Below are positions 50,084 through 61,230 of a DNA stretch of 64,000 nucleotides, piece after piece. The stretch spans positions 15,562,001-15,626,000 of the forward strand of contig NC_083566.1 of assembly GCF_019925205.1 (NCBI RefSeq). Reading direction: 5' to 3'. Made by a program: the position numbers and the translations under genes. Under the pieces are notes generated by a model. It saw only the letters and a program-made list of their open reading frames with translations. It was not told the origin of the DNA and searched no databases. This DNA comes from Metopolophium dirhodum (lineage: Eukaryota > Arthropoda > Insecta > Hemiptera > Aphididae). Positions within the stretch are counted from its first letter, which is position 1; each line of letters starts with the position of its first letter.

Positions 50084-50378
50084 CGAAATTTGAACTTCTG
50101 ATCACGCCAAACGTTTGTGCATCGTTTTTGCAGAAATGTGCACCAAGTCCAATCGTTTGTGCACAAAAACTGAAAGCTCTATCCCTAAAACAAAATGGGG
50201 GGGGGCCATTGAAACGAGATACCCTCTTTTTGGAAAGTTGAAATTTTTAAGGTGCCAAACGTTTGTGCATCGTTTGTGCAGAAATGTGCACCAGATCCCG
50301 ACGTTTTTGCACAAAAACTCCCAGCGCTATCCAAAAAACAAAGTGAGGGGTATTAACACGAGGGTCCCCCTTTTTTGA
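50084..50378 (+). repeat. Two-unit tandem repeat of about 148 bp
   Basis: gccaaacgtttgtgcatcgt begins at 50106 and again at 50254. Each unit continues tgcagaaatgtgcacca, gttt-tgcacaaaaact, ctatcc-aaaacaaa and a G-rich stretch. The palindromic TTTGTGCA/TGCACAAA words recur within each unit. Overlapping frames on both strands are by-products. Confidence 0.85.
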
Positions 50379-50541
50379 AATTTTAAATATTTGTCATATT
50401 AATAAATTTTGTTTACGTACCTAATAGGTTTAATAGAATTTTACTATTGCCATGTAAACGTATGACAAATAAAATCTTCAAATATTTTTAATTTATCAAG
50501 AAAGCATTATCTTGTTCTAATGTTTTTGATTTCAAAATTGT
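50379..50541. other. Short 5' flank of the next gene
   Basis: AT-rich; no TATA/initiator pair was identified. Confidence 0.3.
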
Positions 50542-51675
50542 ATGAATAAATACAGTTTTTTCTTTATGCATTTCTTTACTTTATATTTTATGTTATATTT
50601 TGCTGACGAAAATGTGTTTATGGACAGGTACCTCAACTCGACGTTGCTGTATGTCCGGTCCAATAATGTAAGTTATAAGTCATTGTGTATATTTTAATAC
50701 AATAAAAGCATAGTAAAAAAATAATTAATAGACTATATTAATATAGTACCTACTTAATTAATTTAATATACCTAACCGTACCTATATACATATAAAAATA
50801 TTATAATAATATATTATTTATGTTTGAATTCATTAGAACAATGGCGTATCAGACGTCGCTCCCAAACCGGTCGACATCCATCTGCATAACTGTGAGTTGA
50901 AAACGTCTATATTTAAAAATTGTTATAGTATAATATTTATCTAATAAATTACTTTTCTTTAGCATTCCGCAAAAATGAGCGGTATAGTTTGAAAACTTAC
51001 CAAAGTTATCTGGTGGATGTCGATACGTTGGTGAGCAGCCGTCGCACATAGGTCTGATATACCTATGGAAAGTTATTATTGGATCGGTCATAATATTACG
51101 TTGAGAAGTTATCTGTCCATAAACTTATTTTCAGATTTGTAGGCCAATTCCGTTGCCATTTTTTAATCATTCTTTGTTTTTATTAAGGTTGAGGTGTAAC
51201 AGCATTTTAAGGGCTATTGTAATTCCCACTTCCAGGACTTTATCATACATACAGCCGACAGCCCGATGACCTACATTTTTGTGTATTCTGGTCTACCCTA
51301 TGATGGCCGCGAAGTAACGATCACGTCACCGTTTATCAGATTGTCCAGTTTGAAAGAGTCTCCAACAATTTCATCGGATAGGTACGCCATAAACCGTGGC
51401 ATAGCGCTGGGCTAGCATCATTTTGTCCGGATCAATATCTACAAAAATGACGTCCCAATTATTAGAAGCTAATAATATAGGTACATAATATTTATTGTAA
51501 TATAATATAATATTAAACTCATTATACCCAGTTATTACGATTAAGTAGAAATAATATTTTTCAAATAATATTACAGTGTCTTTGTCGAACAGTCAGCTGT
51601 ACGAAGTTTCCGCTGTGCCACAAAACGGGTCGACGCCGGTCGCTGAACATCCTCAAGTCCACCCAGCATCGTATT
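50542..51675 (+). CDS. Uncharacterised multi-exon gene, secreted-protein-like, possibly decaying
   Basis: Exons with matching GT-AG phases: 50542-50667, 50837-50891, 50963-51030, 51236-51381, 51577-51646; this model gives 154 aa. ATG 50542 heads a hydrophobic F/Y/L-rich signal-peptide-like start, then ADENVFMDRYLNSTLLYVRS. The alternative is that the first exon is internal, from the weak acceptor at 50628. Middle exons read VAPKPVDIHLHNSFRKNERY, SLKTYQSYLVDVDTLDFIIH and SPMTYIFVYSGLPYDGREVT. I recognise no family. Two oddities: without the 51382 donor the frame runs on (RYAINRGIALG) to TAG at 51413-51415 and stays protein-like beyond it (HHFVRINIYKNDVPIIR). The last exon also reads well in another frame (SNSQLYEVSAVPQNGSTPVA to TGA near 51675). 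So the 3' end may have alternative splicing or be decaying. Exons are GC-richer than introns. Same orientation as the protease, 3.2 kb downstream. Confidence 0.6.
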
Positions 51676-51684
51676 GATGAATCA

Positions 51685-51732
51685 ACAATACATCTTACAT
51701 CTTACATCTAACATCTTACATCTTACATCTAT
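51685..51732 (+). repeat. Minisatellite of about 7-10 bp units (cttacat)
   Basis: catcttacatcttacatc and acatcttacatc recur five to six times in about 48 bp just after the stop of the preceding gene, possibly in its 3' UTR. Confidence 0.75.
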
Positions 51733-51802
51733 CATTGCAATCTTATAATTATTCACCTGAATGCATGTAATCCTGAATGTACAGTTAATTTATTACTTAG
51801 CC

Positions 51803-52770
51803 TTTGATATTACCAAGTATATTTGATGATATTATAGTGAATAAAGTAATTTATATATAACCTATTTACATGGAACCTTGTTTTAAATATTTAATCCTTA
51901 GCTACATAAGTTGAACATTTTATAAATTTTTAACTACAAAATATATATTAAATTATAAATTTGATAAATTTTGTCAAAATTTGAACTTTAAATGCTTATA
52001 AATAAAAATTGAGCCTATGTATTTTTAATATTTTTTAACTGCTATTAAAACGATATATCAGCAGCCTTATATTAAATTTTCACCCTTTTTTACCCAACAA
52101 ATAACATTTTATTGATATTTATAGAAAAAAAAACTAAAATAATTGAAAACTGACTATGTCCGTAAACAGCTCAAAAAGAGTCCAAATATTTTCAAAATTT
52201 TATGGTGTATAGAAAATGCTAATATAAACACTCAGTGAAATTTTCAAGTATCTACAATCATACGTTTTTTAATTACAACAAAATAAGAAAATCGTTACAT
52301 GAGAAATCGAGTGAATATCAAATGTTGTAAAAATATGAATTTCAAACGTTCATAAAAATTAAATTTGACTTTCTTGTAGACATTTTTTTTTCGTTAAAGG
52401 TAGACAAACTTATGAGAAATCTTATATTACATTTTCAAATCTTAGATTTAAAAAGAAAAATTTTTATGAATTCTCAACTCAAAATAATTTGCTAATTTTC
52501 GTGATTTTTCAGTATTTTGTCAAAATTTGAACTTCAAATGCTTATAAATAAAAACTGTGACTAAAGGATTTTTAATTTTTTTCATCTGTCTTTGAAACAA
52601 TAACTTATGAGCCTTCTATTAAATTTTCAAGCTTTTTTACTCAACAGATAAAATTTTATTGATATTTATAGAAAAAAAAAAACTAAAAAAATTGAAAACT
52701 GACAATGTCCGTAAACAGCTCAAAATAAGTCAAAATATTTGGAAAATGTTATGGTGTATAGAAAATGCTA
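51803..52770 (+). repeat. GATTCTGAGC-family body copy without leader
   Basis: It starts directly at tgatattaccaagtatattt and follows both body halves (ggaaccttg at 51870, aatcttatatta at about 52415, 540 bp apart). It breaks off at gaaaatgctaatatg. Neither terminus is present. Confidence 0.75.
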
Positions 52771-53236
52771 ATATGTTTATTATCGTATTTGTATATGATA
52801 ATATATTTTAGACGTTTCAATTACCCTCGAATAATATCTTTAAAATAGGCATACGTATATATTACAAGTAACAACGAATTAAGAACGATATTGCAAAAAA
52901 TAATTGCCGGAAATCATTAGTTTTTAACTGAAAACGACAGGGAAGTCTGAACTTGGCGGTCAGTCTTATTTTTAAGTTATATGTATTACTAATGTATAAC
53001 TAATTGAAATTTTTGGTAATTTCATATGTACCCGGTGTACCACACTGCGCTTGCTCGAACAATTAAAATCAAAAACATCCCTCGAATTGTTATGTAAAAC
53101 CACCATGGGTGGGTGTCAAAATGATTTTTGCATCATCAATTTTAAAACGTTGATTTACCTAGATTAAAAAAAAATTAATTGCGTGAAAATCGTGAACTTC
53201 GTAAGGCTATACCATAAAAACCAATGATTTGCAGGT
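52771..53236. other. Spacer, nothing recognised
   Basis: AT-rich; one GC-richer patch at 53030-53110 without a frame. Confidence 0.35.
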
Positions 53237-53470
53237 AGTCGAGTTTTGGACAAGTACCTACATAGGTAACTTATAATAATTCATATTGTAAATTAATTAG
53301 GTACCAAAAAAATATAACTTCTCAAACACTTTGTCTATTGGCACTGGCGGGAGAATGTATTAGAATGTCTATAAACTTGCGGACCAGTTTGTATAGTTAA
53401 ATTTGGCATGCGAACTATAATTGAAATAGAAAACCAGAATAGGTGCATTGCAGATCACAAAGATTTCTGT
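53237..53470 (+). repeat. Upstream duplicated segment, copy A
   Basis: gagttttggacaagtaccta, agaatgtctataaacttg and ttggcatgcga match in the same order a segment at 59278-59440, and gaaatagaaaaccagaata matches again at about 59716. It precedes promoter copy 1 by about 400 bp. Confidence 0.7.
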
Positions 53471-53563
53471 AAAAGAACATACGATTTATAAATATACCGT
53501 ATAGGTATACTGAGTACTTATATAATAGTATATAAGTTCTTTGGATTTATCATAGTAAATAAT

Positions 53564-53620
53564 ATATTTTATAATATCTATGGCATTATATATTTTATAA
53601 TATCTATGGCAATCGTCAAT
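53564..53620 (+). repeat. 27-bp tandem duplication
   Basis: atattttataatatctatgg followed by cattat/caatcg occurs twice in succession. A local slippage product. Confidence 0.7.
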
Positions 53621-53817
53621 TGTCGAAATTCGTCGGCGATGGTTAACGATTCTAATAGTTTCAGAAATACTATTGTATTAATATATTATATTATATAATA
53701 TATTGTATATTTTGATTTCAGTGAACAAAAAAATAATAGGCCACAAATATAAACGGACAGTTCGTTAAACCGGATAAATTGTAACACAAACTCGCAAATT
53801 TCGTTTGATCAGGTTAT

Positions 53818-54110
53818 TTTCATAAAATATTTCAATACTTTCAAGTTTCAGCTCATCGGAGTGAGATGATTAGATGAAGATGGATGAAGATAGCTGTTTT
53901 TTCGGCGATGGCGGCACTAGCTACGTTTCACCGGAAGAGTAGATGTTTACGAGTAAGTTTGTTTTCATATTACCTACTATTTTAAATTTACTTTTTAGAC
54001 TTAAATTAAATATTTATTGCCACGGACAATCTGTTAACTTGGTGACGTAGAAGCATTTATAAGTTTAATCCCAATAGCGCAAACTATAAAATACGCGAGA
54101 CCGTCTTCGT
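53818..54110 (+). promoter_or_regulatory. Duplicated 5' unit, copy 1: TATA, initiator, signal-peptide exon, donor
   Basis: cataaaatat (53821) and tttcagctc (A at 53850) form a TATA/initiator pair 27 bp apart. The ATG at 53884 opens MKIAVFSAMAALATFHRKSR and runs 23 codons to a donor, ga/gtaagtttg, at 53953. The hydrophobic start is a good signal peptide. The intron start is conserved with copy 2, including tataaaatacgcgaga at 54085-54100. No downstream exon in phase could be identified, so either the gene continues with unrecognised small exons or this is a relic. Confidence 0.5.
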
Positions 54111-55399
54111 TTCACAACGCCAAGTTTAATACGCACCTTTTTGCATGTTATACTATACGCCGGGTATCACCTTAGGTTTGCGCGAAGTATTTAAGACAAT
54201 ATAATGTTATTAATCTTTATATTTTATATTTTTATATACATAAATACATTATACACCTCATATATTTTATTAGCATAATTACACCTTTTTTAGTGTAGTT
54301 TATACCCTAGATGGCTATAGATATAGGTATTAAATGTCTTGCAATTATATATTGTACTATAATTATTAATTTCATTTTAATATAATATAACAATACACTC
54401 TAAATTAAATTAGTTGTTATCAAGACAGACAGTCTTAAAACAAACTCTTTTCTAGACGTTTTCAAAACGTATTATGCTTAAAAAAAATTGCACAGTTGTC
54501 GTAGCAGTCAGTTGCTAGATTAACCCGTGTGACATCAAATAGGAATTATTCTTGTTTTTTTAAATAGTTTTTTCGAAAAATATATGTAACATGTACAGCT
54601 CATACAATTATGAATTTATAGTTAACGGAAATGCGGATGTTTATACTTCATAGATATTTTTTTAGTTAATAATCGTGTAAATAATTTGATTAAACAATAA
54701 GGTACTTACCTACTCATCACTAGTATCAATTTTATTATATTACGTGTAAAATCACCAACACAAGGTGCAGACTGCGTTTAAAAAATTAAAAACATAAAAT
54801 AAAATATAAAATAATGTTGTAGTAGAAGCTGGAAACTGTAGTTTATTTTAATTTATAATCCAATTAATGTATCCGAGAATGTAACTATTAAATTCATCAT
54901 TGAATGATTATTCAGAGATCACTTTGGGATAAATGTAAATTAAATTAAAAATAATTAAAAAACATTTTTTGAAAGGAACAAGATTACTGCTAATATTTAA
55001 GTCTTAATTATTATTAACAAATAAATACAAATAATAGATTTTTTAATAGCTTTTTACTATTAACATTCAGTGTAAATATAGTTTCTGATCGACTTACCAA
55101 TATGTAATAAACCTATATGTAATAAAATAATTATTCATATCAAATAATCCTAACAATTTAATGCAAGGATTCTCATAAATGATCTTACAGCAGCTTTAAA
55201 ACACCACAAATACATTTGTACATCATTTACAAAATTTTAGTTCTCTATTATGGTGTAGGTATTAATACAAACAATAAATTGCTATTCGAAAACACAATTT
55301 CGTATACCTATTATTATTTACTAAATACCTACAATTAAATTAAACTAAAAATATACATATGATTACATACTGAGTGCCTATAATATAATATTATATATG
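54111..55399. other. Possible intron or intergenic, nothing recognised
   Basis: AT-rich; no exon with both splice sites and an open frame was found. Confidence 0.35.
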
Positions 55400-55500
55400 A
55401 AAATTGAATCTTTATTACGAATACTTATCGTTTACACAGACCACAAGAAAAAATAATTAAAAATATTAAAAAAAAAAACACACATCATTGTAAAAATATA
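55400..55500 (+). repeat. GATTCTGAGC-family 3' fragment
   Basis: ttattacgaatacttatcgt, ttacacagac, then an A-run and acacacatcattgtaaa match the right end of the family; the terminal GATTCTGAGC is absent. Confidence 0.6.
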
Positions 55501-55999
55501 GTTGGTATTATAGTATTTGATGAATTTACTGTATACGTTTATGGCTTTATGTTAACTCTAAAATCCAGTAATCACATTTTTATTTAATAATTCATAAAAT
55601 ACAATATGCTTTTATAAAAATATTCTTGTGCTTCTGATATCTATTCACCACCTTAATCAATAATCAAATTGATAAACGAAAATAATAATTTAAATAATAC
55701 CTATATCATATTATTATAATTCAAATTCAAAATTATAAACTATTTTGGTTTATTGTCATATCAAATTTCAATGAACAAATTATTCCTTAACACGGAACTC
55801 TTTGATATAAGAAGTTGCATTAAATTATATCCGTGGATTCATCATATTGACGTACCTAGTATAATATCTATCATTTATTTATTTAATCTATGGCAAATCT
55901 CAAAGTCGTTGCAGAAGACACAGTCGATTAAAAATTCTAAAATTTCAATAAGCAAAGAAGATATGAGCAAAAAACTTACTGCGTTTCGTATAATTTTAT
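55501..55999. other. Uncharacterised frame upstream of copy 2
   Basis: A 116-codon frame (55753-56103) covers this stretch and the copy-2 exon. Its part before 55990 has no recognisable domain (IYLFNLWQISKSLQKTQSIK is ordinary-looking, with a coiled, lysine-rich end). It could be an exon, but no homologous sequence is seen in the other copies. Confidence 0.25.
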
Positions 56000-56250
56000 T
56001 TTTCATAAATCACAATATTCTAAGTTCTGGCTGTATTCTGGAGCATTTCCTCATGGGCGTCGCAGTTCACACACGTCACGGATTCCGCCGAAGGAGTCGA
56101 TAATTAAAGTAAGTTTGTTTTTATATTCTTTTGGGGCTTAAATTTACTTTCAAGACTTAAACAAATATTTAATGTCACGAAAAATGTGCTATCCAAGTGT
56201 TGTAGGCGCATATTTTAGTTCCGGACTAGAAATGTATAAAATACGCGAGA
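56000..56250 (+). promoter_or_regulatory. Duplicated 5' unit, copy 2 (start codon lost)
   Basis: tttcataaatcacaatattc and aagttctggctg align with copy 1, but the initiator is altered and the ATG is missing. The exon part ends GFRRRSR then TAA (56101-56103), with donor aaa/gtaagtttg at 56109. The basic end parallels FHRKSR of copy 1 and AFRRKNK of copy 3. tataaaatacgcgaga recurs at 56235-56250, 126 bp from the donor, against 132 bp in copy 1. Confidence 0.5.
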
Positions 56251-56967
56251 TATAAACGCCGTCGTCTTTTTTCCAGTCCCTGTTTGTAGAATAATTATAA
56301 TTAATAGGTGCATACCTATACAGAGTACTTAATATAAATATATAAATATTTTGGTTTAATTTATAGAAATATATGTTATGACTTATAACTGATAATAGTC
56401 ATAAGATACAATTTTAATAAATAACTGGTAATTTTTTTTCCAAATACAACGTTATAAGTTATAGGTAACTATTAATTTAGTGTCACATACTTAACTTCTA
56501 ATGTTCACCTAATATCTATATTCTATATCATAGGAATTAGGGATGTATAACCATGTACACATAAAAGTATATTCACGGAATGTTCAACTGCCTTTCCTGA
56601 CGTGTGCGCACTTATTAATAATATACCTACTCATATACTCGTATAATTATATAAATATACCTATATAAATAGTGTAATACTACATACACGAATGTATTAC
56701 CTATTATGTCCCTAAAAATTCAACAGTTATTATTATATTTATTTATTTTTTTAATATAGGTAGGTGACATTACAAGACTCTAATTAAAATCACATTTTTT
56801 TTTTTTTTTTTTTTGAACACAATGTTTTAAAAATTATTAATTAATATATAATTTATTGGTATAGTACTAAATAAATTAATGAAACAAAACAAACACAACT
56901 ACTATAATTATTAGTAATAATAATATATCCACGTATACATTATTAAAATACAAAACGAACAAACGAA
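56251..56967. other. Intergenic, nothing recognised
   Basis: AT-rich; a T20 run lies at about 56794-56814. Confidence 0.4.
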
Positions 56968-57060
56968 AAACGATTCTGAGCAAAGATATCGTTGACTACT
57001 AAATAATATTGAGATTAAAGTAATTTATTTTTTCGGTAGGAAATCGGTATAAATATTTTT
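56968..57060 (+). repeat. GATTCTGAGC-family 5' fragment
   Basis: aaaaacgattctgagcaaag followed by gttgact and attaaagtaatttat matches the left end of the family body, then stops. Confidence 0.6.
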
Positions 57061-58467
57061 TTATTTTCATACCATGACGCGTGTGTGAAAAATTGTTTGT
57101 ATTAAGTGTTTAAGATGTTAGATTTCGGTTCGGCTGATTGTCCACCCCCTCACTCTTCCGCATCAATGCATCAGAAATTATTATTTATGATATTTAAATA
57201 TAAACTGCATTTTCTGAATTTTCTAAAACATTGCTTTCCAAGCAAAGAAATCGTTTCATATATTATCAACGAATTGAAAAATGAAATTAGAACATTTATA
57301 TGGGATAAAGTCAATTTTATAAAAACTTATTAGAAAAAAATTAAATACAATTAAATAAAGGTAATTTTTTTTCTTATATTTCTATTTTTTTACGTACCCA
57401 TTATGTTCGATACTATAACTTCAGTCTTCAGTTATAGAAAACAACACTTGCCAATATGGAATTACTGTCGAATTTTTTTATTTTTAAATATTAATTAGCA
57501 TCTGATCGACTGATGAAACTCAAAATATAACAAATACACTACCTATACACTTATCTAAATTCTATTTTATATTCGTTTAAATTGGACTTTTAATTTTTTT
57601 TGGCCATTTTATTAAGCTTTGTAATATAAGTGCATTAAATCGTATTTTTAAGGCATTTTTCTTATTTTTAATGCATTTAAATCCACGTCCTATTTATAAC
57701 TTAACGTTATTTTGTATATACCAATCGATTAGTGTACACAATAAAAAATATAATATTATTGATGGGTTAATAGGTTGATAACTATTATGTAGGTAGGTAC
57801 AGTTTTGTACGTTCAATGTATCGATCTTAATTCATAAAGTAGCTAAATGAGTCGAATGATTTTGTCAAGGGGTGGTGGGGGGGGAGGATATGACTGATTT
57901 TTTAACATGCACTATTTCAAGGGCTCTTAACCTAAGGGGCGCACCACTCTAAGGATGAGTGACACAATTTCGTAAGGGGGGGGGGGGGACGTGAAAATGT
58001 TTAAAAAAAAACACGAATTTATTTAGTTATTTTGTTATTTAGGTAATACATATTAATTAATAGGTATTTCTTAAATTTGTTTTATTATTTTATTTGAAAC
58101 ATTATTTTTAAATATTGAGATCAATAAAACTATTTTTATATAATTACTATTTTATATCAATTAGAATTTGTTTATAAACCAAGTAATAAATAAATGGTTA
58201 CCAAGTAAAAAAACCGTTATCTATATTATAAATTTGAATTCAATTTACCGCATTTGCGTCTAGTAGAAACAAATAAATGTTTTTTTTGAAGATAATGTAA
58301 AAATATCCATCATCCATCGGTTAGGACCATATATATATTTTCCATGGTTGGGACGGTTAGGTTATAATTATAAATAATCTATGACAAATGACAATCGTTT
58401 GAGACGAACAGCGATTCCAATACGTACTCACATATTTCGTTCCATTCTGGTTATTAAGCTAGGTGCC
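57061..58467. other. Intergenic with G-runs
   Basis: G-rich runs lie at about 57869-57886 and 57976-57988. The 75-aa frame at 57106-57333 shows no domain. No exon was supported. Confidence 0.4.
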
Positions 58468-58690
58468 TATTTTTATAAATGTCATTAATCTCAATACTTC
58501 CAGACTGAACTTTTGGATCGGATATATGAAGACGCGCGCTGCATTTTCCTTGACGGAGACGCACAGCTCTGACACTAGACAATATTATACACTCAAAGGG
58601 ACCGCGTTTCGCCGCAAGAATAAATAATTACGTAAGTTATAGTTTACGTATGTAAATATTTATTGTCAGACAAACTTATATACCCGCTAG
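58468..58690 (+). promoter_or_regulatory. Duplicated 5' unit, copy 3
   Basis: ttttTATAAATg (about 58472) and tcaatacttccagactg (A near 58502) align with the TATA and initiator of copy 1. ATG 58526 opens a 33-codon frame (MKTRAAFSLTETHSSDTRQY, ending AFRRKNK and TAA), followed by a donor ttac/gtaagttat near 58633. Compared with copy 1 the exon has an insertion and lacks a strong hydrophobic core. Confidence 0.5.
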
Positions 58691-59277
58691 ACGTAGAGTA
58701 GTTTTTAAAATCCAGTTGTTATAGGTGTACAAAAATTAGGACATTATGAAAAATACCTTAAATTATAATACCTACTTTGCCTACAACTGTTAATTTATAG
58801 TTATAGTAGAATAATTTTTAAAATTTTAAATCAATGATTAGGTAATGCTTTTATAAGTAGGAAGGTAGGTTTTTATACCTACCTAACAAAATAAGAAAAT
58901 ACATAATGATTAATGTTATTTAATATGATTTGTAAGTACATAGCAGATTATACCTATCACTGAGTGACGATTATTTTTGTTTTATACGTTCTTCGTAATT
59001 CAGTTTCGTCACGATAGTTTTAGTTTTCGTTAAATGTGAAACATACATTTTCTATGCATACGGGATACGGGCATTAAATATTTGGGTTTTTAAGAGAACA
59101 CCTCAAACGTACGTTTTATTTTGGGGGTTTTACGGGATATACCTATAGGAAATTTTCTTCAAATTTTCACATTTCACTATTTGATATTGTGATATTATTT
59201 GTTCCTAGGTTAAGTTTCTGTTTTAGAATCGATCGATATGTTACCTAGGTATATCACATTTTTTAATTTAAATTCTG
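58691..59277. other. Intergenic, nothing recognised
   Basis: AT-rich; no frame or repeat boundary. Confidence 0.35.
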
Positions 59278-59760
59278 GTAATCGAGTATTGGACAAGTAC
59301 CTACGTAACTTATAATTCGTATCGTAATTTAATTACTAAAGAAATATAATTTCCCCAACAGTGTCTAGGGCCACCGGCATACAGCAGAGTGCATTATAGA
59401 ATGTCTATAAACTTGTGGTCTAGTATATGGTTAAAATTGGCATGCGACCAACAACTGGGGGCTTGTTCTGGAAAATTTAAATGATCTAATAAGGTTCATC
59501 TCATTATTTGAATTAAATTGATTTTTAAGCGATTGTTGTGTTAATCAATTTTTTAATTTATTTCATTCAACACACTCGTCTCAGTTTTCTAGTATCTCTA
59601 GATTTCTCACAAAATTCATATCGATCATCTCACAGCTTTCATATTCATAACCAAAAAAATATGTATTTTGATCTTATTTCAATCTTTTTCATCGAACACC
59701 CCCCCCCCCCCCCTGAAATAGAAAACCAGAATATATTACAGATCATAAAGATACTAGTTT
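59278..59760 (+). repeat. Upstream duplicated segment, copy B
   Basis: gagtattggacaagtaccta, agaatgtctataaacttg and ttggcatgcgac repeat the segment at 53.24-53.42 kb. About 290 bp of extra sequence, ending in a C-run (about 59700-59713), separates the shared gaaatagaaaaccagaata. Confidence 0.7.
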
Positions 59761-59984
59761 TGTATACTAGATAAGTTTCAATTAGCGAGATGTAGAGAGA
59801 GATGGAGATGGAGCGAGATGTACAAACTCTGTGTAATAAAAAATTAATATTAGGTATTTATTGGTAGGTTTATATAATATCTGTAGACTGTAACGCATAG
59901 GTCATTAGAATATTGTAGAACATTTTACTGCATAAGATGCGTGTTATTTCAGAAATGGTATTCGTCAGTGAACATTTTCAAACT

Positions 59985-60095
59985 GGGAATAATATATCAT
60001 AAGCAGATTGAAATGTGTGAACGTTTCAGTGTTTCGAAGACTAAGTTTCGTAGCAGATTTTGATTCCGTCACGGGGTATGTATTTTCTTATTTCT
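59985..60095 (+). promoter_or_regulatory. Duplicated 5' unit, copy 4
   Basis: aataatatatcata (about 59989) lies 30-35 bp upstream of tttcagtg (TCAGT at 60026-60030), the best initiator of the four. The exon-like part gattccgtcacgggg resembles copy 2 (gattccgccgaagg), and a gtatgt donor-like site follows at 60076. There is no ATG before the donor, so any first exon would be non-coding. Confidence 0.4.
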
Positions 60096-60429
60096 CAGTA
60101 GGTTTTTTTTTATTATAGTTAATTGATCAGGGGATGTATTGCCCGAAAATTTTCAATATTTGTATTGTAACTATACTGGTATAACACTATTCGGGCTATC
60201 AATAAAGTCGTATTCAAAATTAGAAAATTGGTGAGGTATGATATTTTTTTAAGCAATTCTTTCGAGTAGGGAATTCGCTCGATGATATTTAAATATTTTC
60301 ACCGATAATTAAGTACGATGACTTGTAGGTAACTAGAGACTGAGTGAATAGGAATTAGGAAGTGTGTGATATGGCGAAGATAAGGAAATGGGTCAACAGG
60401 ATTTCAGAATGTTTGGTGTATGAAAGGGA
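60096..60429. other. Spacer, nothing recognised
   Basis: No frame; GA-rich toward the LINE remnant. Confidence 0.35.
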
Positions 60430-60840
60430 AAGATGAAAAAGAAATGTAAGGTTAGGGTAGGTAAGTGGAGTGAGAGTAGCAGATATGAGAATAATAAGTA
60501 AGGTGTTAAGGTACAAAAGAGGATAGAATAAGAAATTAATTAATTAAGGGTAGTGTAGGGTAGTGTACATATTGTAGTGAAAACAAGAGAGAATAGGTTT
60601 AGGTGGTTCGGTCACTGTATGATAAGAGATAGTGAGAGTGGCTATATAAGTTAATTTAGGGGAGAAATAATGGACGAGAAGACTGAAGAAGAGATGTGTA
60701 GACAGAATACCGATCATATGGAGGTGTGGAATGAGAGTGGCTGAACCTGTATATAGCTGTGAGAGACGGGGGAAGAAAAAGTGTAAAGGTAGAATAGTTA
60801 TGTTAACAATGCCGAATACGTAGGAAAAGATCTTGAATTG
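60430..60840 (+). pseudogene. LINE-type endonuclease-reverse transcriptase C-terminal remnant
   Basis: In shifted frames the + strand reads RFRWFGHCMIRDSESG (60595-60642), then a lysine/glutamate-rich stretch and NNAEYVGKD (60800s). This is the C-terminal signature RLRWFGHVxRRxxE..KTGRGRPKKRW..DPxYVGK of insect LINE polyproteins. Several stops and indels are present. The composition is GA-rich, unlike the surroundings. Confidence 0.7.
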
Positions 60841-61021
60841 CAAAGGCCCTATTGACTCTTTGGCTTCAACTAACCATAGGTTTACCTAATTAACCTTCTT
60901 ATGACTCATTAGGACACTTTGAATAAAAAGATCCTGAGTTGCAGGTTGCTAAACTTAAGTGTTTGATTATCAAGTTGATCCTTTGATTGTTGACACCTTA
61001 ATCCATGCTATGGATGAAGCC

Positions 61022-61230
61022 CATAGATAATAAAGATATGGATAGTCCACGCCTATGTTAAATATATTTGAGGCCGCGCTCCCGGACGGGAAGGCAATTG
61101 AGGCTTCTTTATATTGATAGTCGATAGTCGATACTCGATATAAGTATACTTTATTTGGCCTCAATTTATTGTTCCCCTCGAAGACCGCTGATAAAACCAT
61201 TATGTCCTATCCATATCTTTATTATCTATG
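61022..61230. mobile_element. 209-bp TIR element with 24-bp perfect ends
   Basis: catagataataaagatatgg (continuing atag) at 61022-61045 is the exact reverse complement of 61207-61230. The flanks atgaagcc and atggagct agree at 6 of 8. The interior contains gtcgatagtcgatactcgat, a local repeat. Non-coding; the minus-strand 76-aa frame across it is a by-product. Confidence 0.75.

Noticed and set aside
57106..57333. 75-codon frame as possible exon of the duplicated gene family
   Set aside because: No homologous segment near the other three copies and no suitable acceptor at its start.
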